Source: Lachnospiraceae bacterium
GTDB taxonomy: Bacteria > Bacillota > Clostridia > Lachnospirales > Lachnospiraceae
DNA length: 43,371 bases
Assembly (NCBI GenBank): GCA_029067805.1
Contig: JAIEDW010000323.1
Span: 1 to 43,371, forward strand
Direction: 5' to 3'
Each line of letters begins with the position of its first letter. The first letter of the stretch is position 1. Positions 40,742-43,371 of the stretch are shown here, piece by piece. A program made the translations under genes and the position numbers. The notes under the pieces were generated by a model. The model saw nothing but the letters and a program-made list of their open reading frames with translations, was not told the DNA's origin and searched no databases.

Positions 40742-42844
40742 TCATCCATTTTCCGAACTGTTCCCTTTTTTTATCTTTTGTTTTACAAAACATTTTGTTT
40801 TTGTTAAAATGTCCTGCCTTGACGCCTCCTCCTCAAGTTTTGCCGCAAGGATTTCGGGCAATTCCATAACCTCCATGTCAACATGAAAGCGTCCTCCGCC
40901 GGTCACGTCAATCGTGATATTCGGATCGTTATTGGCAAAGATCAGACTTCCACAGGAATGCCAAAAACCATTCGTTTCCATGTCCTTCCCCACATAAAGC
41001 CTGTCATTTAACATCACACTGCGTATGCCGACCACGCAGAAAAACGAGCACGGATCGATGCGGACGCGCACAACTTCCGGCGCAATGTCATAATCAATGC
41101 ACAGGTTTTGCAGTCCGACATAACAGCCCTTTAATTCCGCGCTATGCTCCTCGCAAAAGCCCTCACCATAGTCAAAATAAAGCTTTGCCACAAACTTTGT
41201 ATCCACATAATGACAATACCCTAACATTCCGTCGAACTCGTAGGCGCGGTTTCCGATCAGTTCCCGCATCGCGCTCACGGAAACTCTGTCGCCATTCATC
41301 CGCAACTGAAATGCCTGCTCCCGTTTCACAGCCGCATCGATGTCCTCATCCGAAAGTCCTAGAATTTCTCGCAGCAAAAGCGTTTCGCATTCTTTTCTTG
41401 TCTGGCCGCCAAGCATGTAATTATAGAATGCCCGAAAAGCAATCTCCTTAGACGAAATTTTTTCTTCCACCGTCCACTCATAGTCGATCACATGCCACTT
41501 ATCACCCTCTACAAGAATATTCGAAAAGATAAAATCAATGTTGGAAACTGCCGCATCCTCGCCGTAATGCAGCCATTCCATATATTCCATGATCAGCGTT
41601 CGAAAACCGGACATGTCATTTCTGCTTTGGCAGTCATCAAGCATCGACTCTAACGTCACACCCTTACAGTATTCAAACACCAGTCCGTTTCTGATATCGC
41701 CATCCTTCGGACTGCACTTGTTAATTTCTATTTTTGTCCCCGCATAACGCTTTGTCAAAAGCGCGTACGCCTTCTGCGTATTTTTCAGATGTTCATACGC
41801 CGCCTCCGTATCCGGAAGCTTTTCCACCTGCATCTGACCGGATGCGTTCTTTACAATTTTTGTCCGGATCGCCCACTTCGGATCCCTGTCATTTGAAAAC
41901 TTCGCATACAGCGTTTCCGGCACTCCGCCCACGACCAAAAGATAGGAATTCGAAAACAATGGGAACTCATCTTCTGCGATAATTTCATCGAACACCTGTT
42001 TTTCATCAAATAAAAGCGCCCGCTCCCTGTCAAAATTCCTGAGATTATTGGAAAGCTCGCCTTTTTTCGGAAGATACCCGTCCGAATACACAGTCGTCAT
42101 AAATTTATAATCGGGATAGGGATAATAAAAGGCATATTCCTCTATTCCCACACGTTTTAAAATCGCTTCCAGTCCATGCCTTGTAAACGTCCTTGCAGAA
42201 CCGCCCTCACGGTAGCCCTCAAGTCCCGAAAAATAAGTTCCCAGATGATCTTCACGGCAGCCCGCCCAATATTTTAATCCAAACTTATTTTCAATCGCTA
42301 TGATCAGTCTGCCATCCGGTTTTCTATGGCGATTACAGATGCGCATAAAATCCTCGTAAGGCGTATCTCCGCCAATATAAGCGTGGCCGTACTCGAACAC
42401 TCCAATCAGCATCACATAGTCAAAATCTTCTTCCAAATGCGGCTCAATATCCTTAAAATTCCCGACCTTGACAGTGATATTATCATATTCCTTGTTTCTA
42501 TATGCATTCACAAGACTGCGTTTTTTTGACAGATCAATGCATGTGACGCTCCCCGCACGTTTTGCAAGCGCTCCTGTAATCGCACCGCAGCCGGAACCAA
42601 TTTCCAGTATTTTATCCGTCTTTTTGATTGGAAGCCAGTCGATGATATTGGTGCGAAACGGCGAAAGGTGATAAAATATGGGCCAGCTCTTCTTCTCCGC
42701 GATAATCCGCGCAAACGCCGAGGGCGGATTGTTTTTGGCAATCTCCAAAAGCTCGTCCTCGATCGCGCCGTCCGTATAGAAATCCTCGCCGGAATAATCG
42801 GTCAAGTCCAGTGTCACACTGCCTACCATTTCTTTATCCGTCAT
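40742..42844 (-). CDS. Methyltransferase-kinase fusion (WbdD-like), candidate glycan chain terminator
   Basis: This 700-residue protein joins an N-terminal class I methyltransferase (about 50-250; motif I ILEIGSGCGAITGAL at 79-93, VTCIDLS, then VMLIGVFEY) to a kinase-like domain (about 320-480). That domain has a hinge-like GLVFEYCKGVTLESML, a catalytic loop with D437 and N442 at the D-x4-N spacing, and a metal aspartate D454 in HVIDYEW, like choline/aminoglycoside kinases. A beta-rich C-terminal domain (555-655) and a short helix follow. Methyltransferase then kinase is the domain order of WbdD, which caps E. coli O8/O9a chains with methyl(phosphate) groups. Its neighbours are a Wzt-type gene upstream and GT2 genes downstream. 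AAAGGAG is 13 bases from the ATG, rather far; an ATT start 12 bases earlier in frame is possible. Confidence 0.8.
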   Translation of the reverse strand: MTDKEMVGSVTLDLTDYSGEDFYTDGAIEDELLEIAKNNPPSAFARIIAEKKSWPIFYHLSPFRTNIIDWLPIKKTDKILEIGSGCGAITGALAKRAGSVTCIDLSKKRSLVNAYRNKEYDNITVKVGNFKDIEPHLEEDFDYVMLIGVFEYGHAYIGGDTPYEDFMRICNRHRKPDGRLIIAIENKFGLKYWAGCREDHLGTYFSGLEGYREGGSARTFTRHGLEAILKRVGIEEYAFYYPYPDYKFMTTVYSDGYLPKKGELSNNLRNFDRERALLFDEKQVFDEIIAEDEFPLFSNSYLLVVGGVPETLYAKFSNDRDPKWAIRTKIVKNASGQMQVEKLPDTEAAYEHLKNTQKAYALLTKRYAGTKIEINKCSPKDGDIRNGLVFEYCKGVTLESMLDDCQSRNDMSGFRTLIMEYMEWLHYGEDAAVSNIDFIFSNILVEGDKWHVIDYEWTVEEKISSKEIAFRAFYNYMLGGQTRKECETLLLREILGLSDEDIDAAVKREQAFQLRMNGDRVSVSAMRELIGNRAYEFDGMLGYCHYVDTKFVAKLYFDYGEGFCEEHSAELKGCYVGLQNLCIDYDIAPEVVRVRIDPCSFFCVVGIRSVMLNDRLYVGKDMETNGFWHSCGSLIFANNDPNITIDVTGGGRFHVDMEVMELPEILAAKLEEEASRQDILTKTKCFVKQKIKKGNSSENG

Positions 42845-42887
42845 ACGAATAACAATGCTCCTTTCTCAGATTAAAAATCTCTGATTT

Positions 42888-43371
42888 TTAATTTGTCTTC
42901 GCGTCCGTTACCGTCACCTTAGAGTCCATATCGTAATAACCCACAGTATCCTTGTCGGAAACCACAGTCACGTTCAGAGCGTCATAAAGTCTGTGGTATA
43001 CCTGAAAATCATCGCCGTTATAGCCTGTAACGCCGAAAGAAATCAGATATTCTCCGCCCTGAAGCGACATTTTCTGTGTAAAGCAGATATCCTTCACTGC
43101 TCCCGCCTTTACAGGCTCTAAAAACGCTTTCTCAAACATCGTGTTCGTGCCTGTGATTTCCGTGCCCTTTGCCGTCTTTACGGAAAACGCAAAGATTGGT
43201 GCGGGCAAATCACTGAAAAAGCGTACTCGCATGTGTATCTGAAACTCCGCGCCCTTTATGATCGCATTTGTGCGCGTACCGTGGTCGTCTACGATATAAA
43301 ACGCCTCAATTTCCGCCTCTTTTGTGCCGTATTCGAGCGTTTTGACACTCTCTTCCAATGCTTGTTGTGCA
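42888..43371 (-). CDS. C-terminal carbohydrate-binding domain of a Wzt-type ABC exporter ATPase, partial
   Basis: The frame is open from the right edge; only the last 160 residues are seen. They match the C-terminal glycan-binding domain found on Wzt ATPases of ABC-type O-antigen exporters: a beta-sandwich with DDHGTRTNAIIKGAEF, IFAFSVKTAKGTEITGTNTMFE, LQGGEYLISFGVTGYNGD and VYHRLYDALNVTVV. An in-frame TTG at 43358 has no ribosome binding site and codons continue upstream of it, so I treat the gene as truncated by the window. The ATP-binding domain and the partner permease (Wzm) would lie to the right. It is 43 bases ahead of the methyltransferase-kinase gene. Confidence 0.82.
   Translation of the reverse strand, partial: AQQALEESVKTLEYGTKEAEIEAFYIVDDHGTRTNAIIKGAEFQIHMRVRFFSDLPAPIFAFSVKTAKGTEITGTNTMFEKAFLEPVKAGAVKDICFTQKMSLQGGEYLISFGVTGYNGDDFQVYHRLYDALNVTVVSDKDTVGYYDMDSKVTVTDAKTN

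Overview
The window looks like a chromosomal segment of a Gram-positive Clostridia bacterium, most likely Lachnospiraceae. The reasons are the gene content (a DUF4364 regulator, SpoVAD, LytR-CpsA-Psr and YqhQ-type proteins, rho next to rpmE, and an rpmE-yqhQ-prmC-prfA run), strong AGGAGG-type ribosome binding sites, and AT-rich TTGaca/TATAAT promoters. This is inference from gene content; the genus cannot be assigned. I found no rRNA, tRNA, CRISPR array or insertion sequence. No gene-free stretch exceeds 300 bases; the longest is 15845-16139, which holds a trpS promoter, an inverted repeat and a terminator.

Layout. (1) 1-4638, minus strand: rho, rpmE, then the translation-release operon yqhQ-prmC-prfA, with prfA cut by the left edge. 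(2) 4843-6530, plus strand: a malic enzyme and a DUF4364 winged-helix protein, converging on rarA. (3) 12461-6522, minus strand: acyl-CoA ligase, PocR-domain sensor, GGDEF/EAL phosphodiesterase and rarA, tightly spaced. The rarA terminator appears to lie inside the coding sequence of the convergent DUF4364 gene. (4) 12716-14670: a lone spoVAD, then a divergent AT-rich toxin-antitoxin pair whose PIN toxin is frameshifted. (5) 14750-15844: trpS. (6) 25799-16140, minus strand: glmS, an HtrA-type protease, a ClpX-like unfoldase with an acidic N-terminal extension, a YczE-type membrane protein, a methyltransferase and a 1070-residue TPR/DUF4037/DUF4125 fusion, closed by a strong terminator.

(7) 25818-43371, minus strand: a cell-surface polysaccharide region. 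From its upstream (right) end it reads: the carbohydrate-binding tail of a Wzt-type ABC exporter ATPase (cut by the right edge), a methyltransferase-kinase fusion, three large GT2 glycosyltransferases, a phosphoglucomutase/phosphomannomutase under its own promoter, a GtrA protein and two more GT2 enzymes, an initiating phospho-sugar transferase, an LCP ligase and a further GT2 enzyme just ahead of glmS.

The most interesting hypothesis is that genes 34524-43371 form a Gram-positive counterpart of the E. coli O8/O9a Wzt-WbdD system. There a methyltransferase/kinase caps the growing glycan end, and the C-terminal domain of the exporter ATPase reads the cap before export. The gene order (exporter ATPase, methyltransferase-kinase, glycosyltransferases), the domain order in the fusion protein, and the absence of any Wzx/Wzy pair in the window fit this idea. 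The missing long coiled-coil ruler and the presence of pseudo-glycosyltransferase domains suggest a divergent version.
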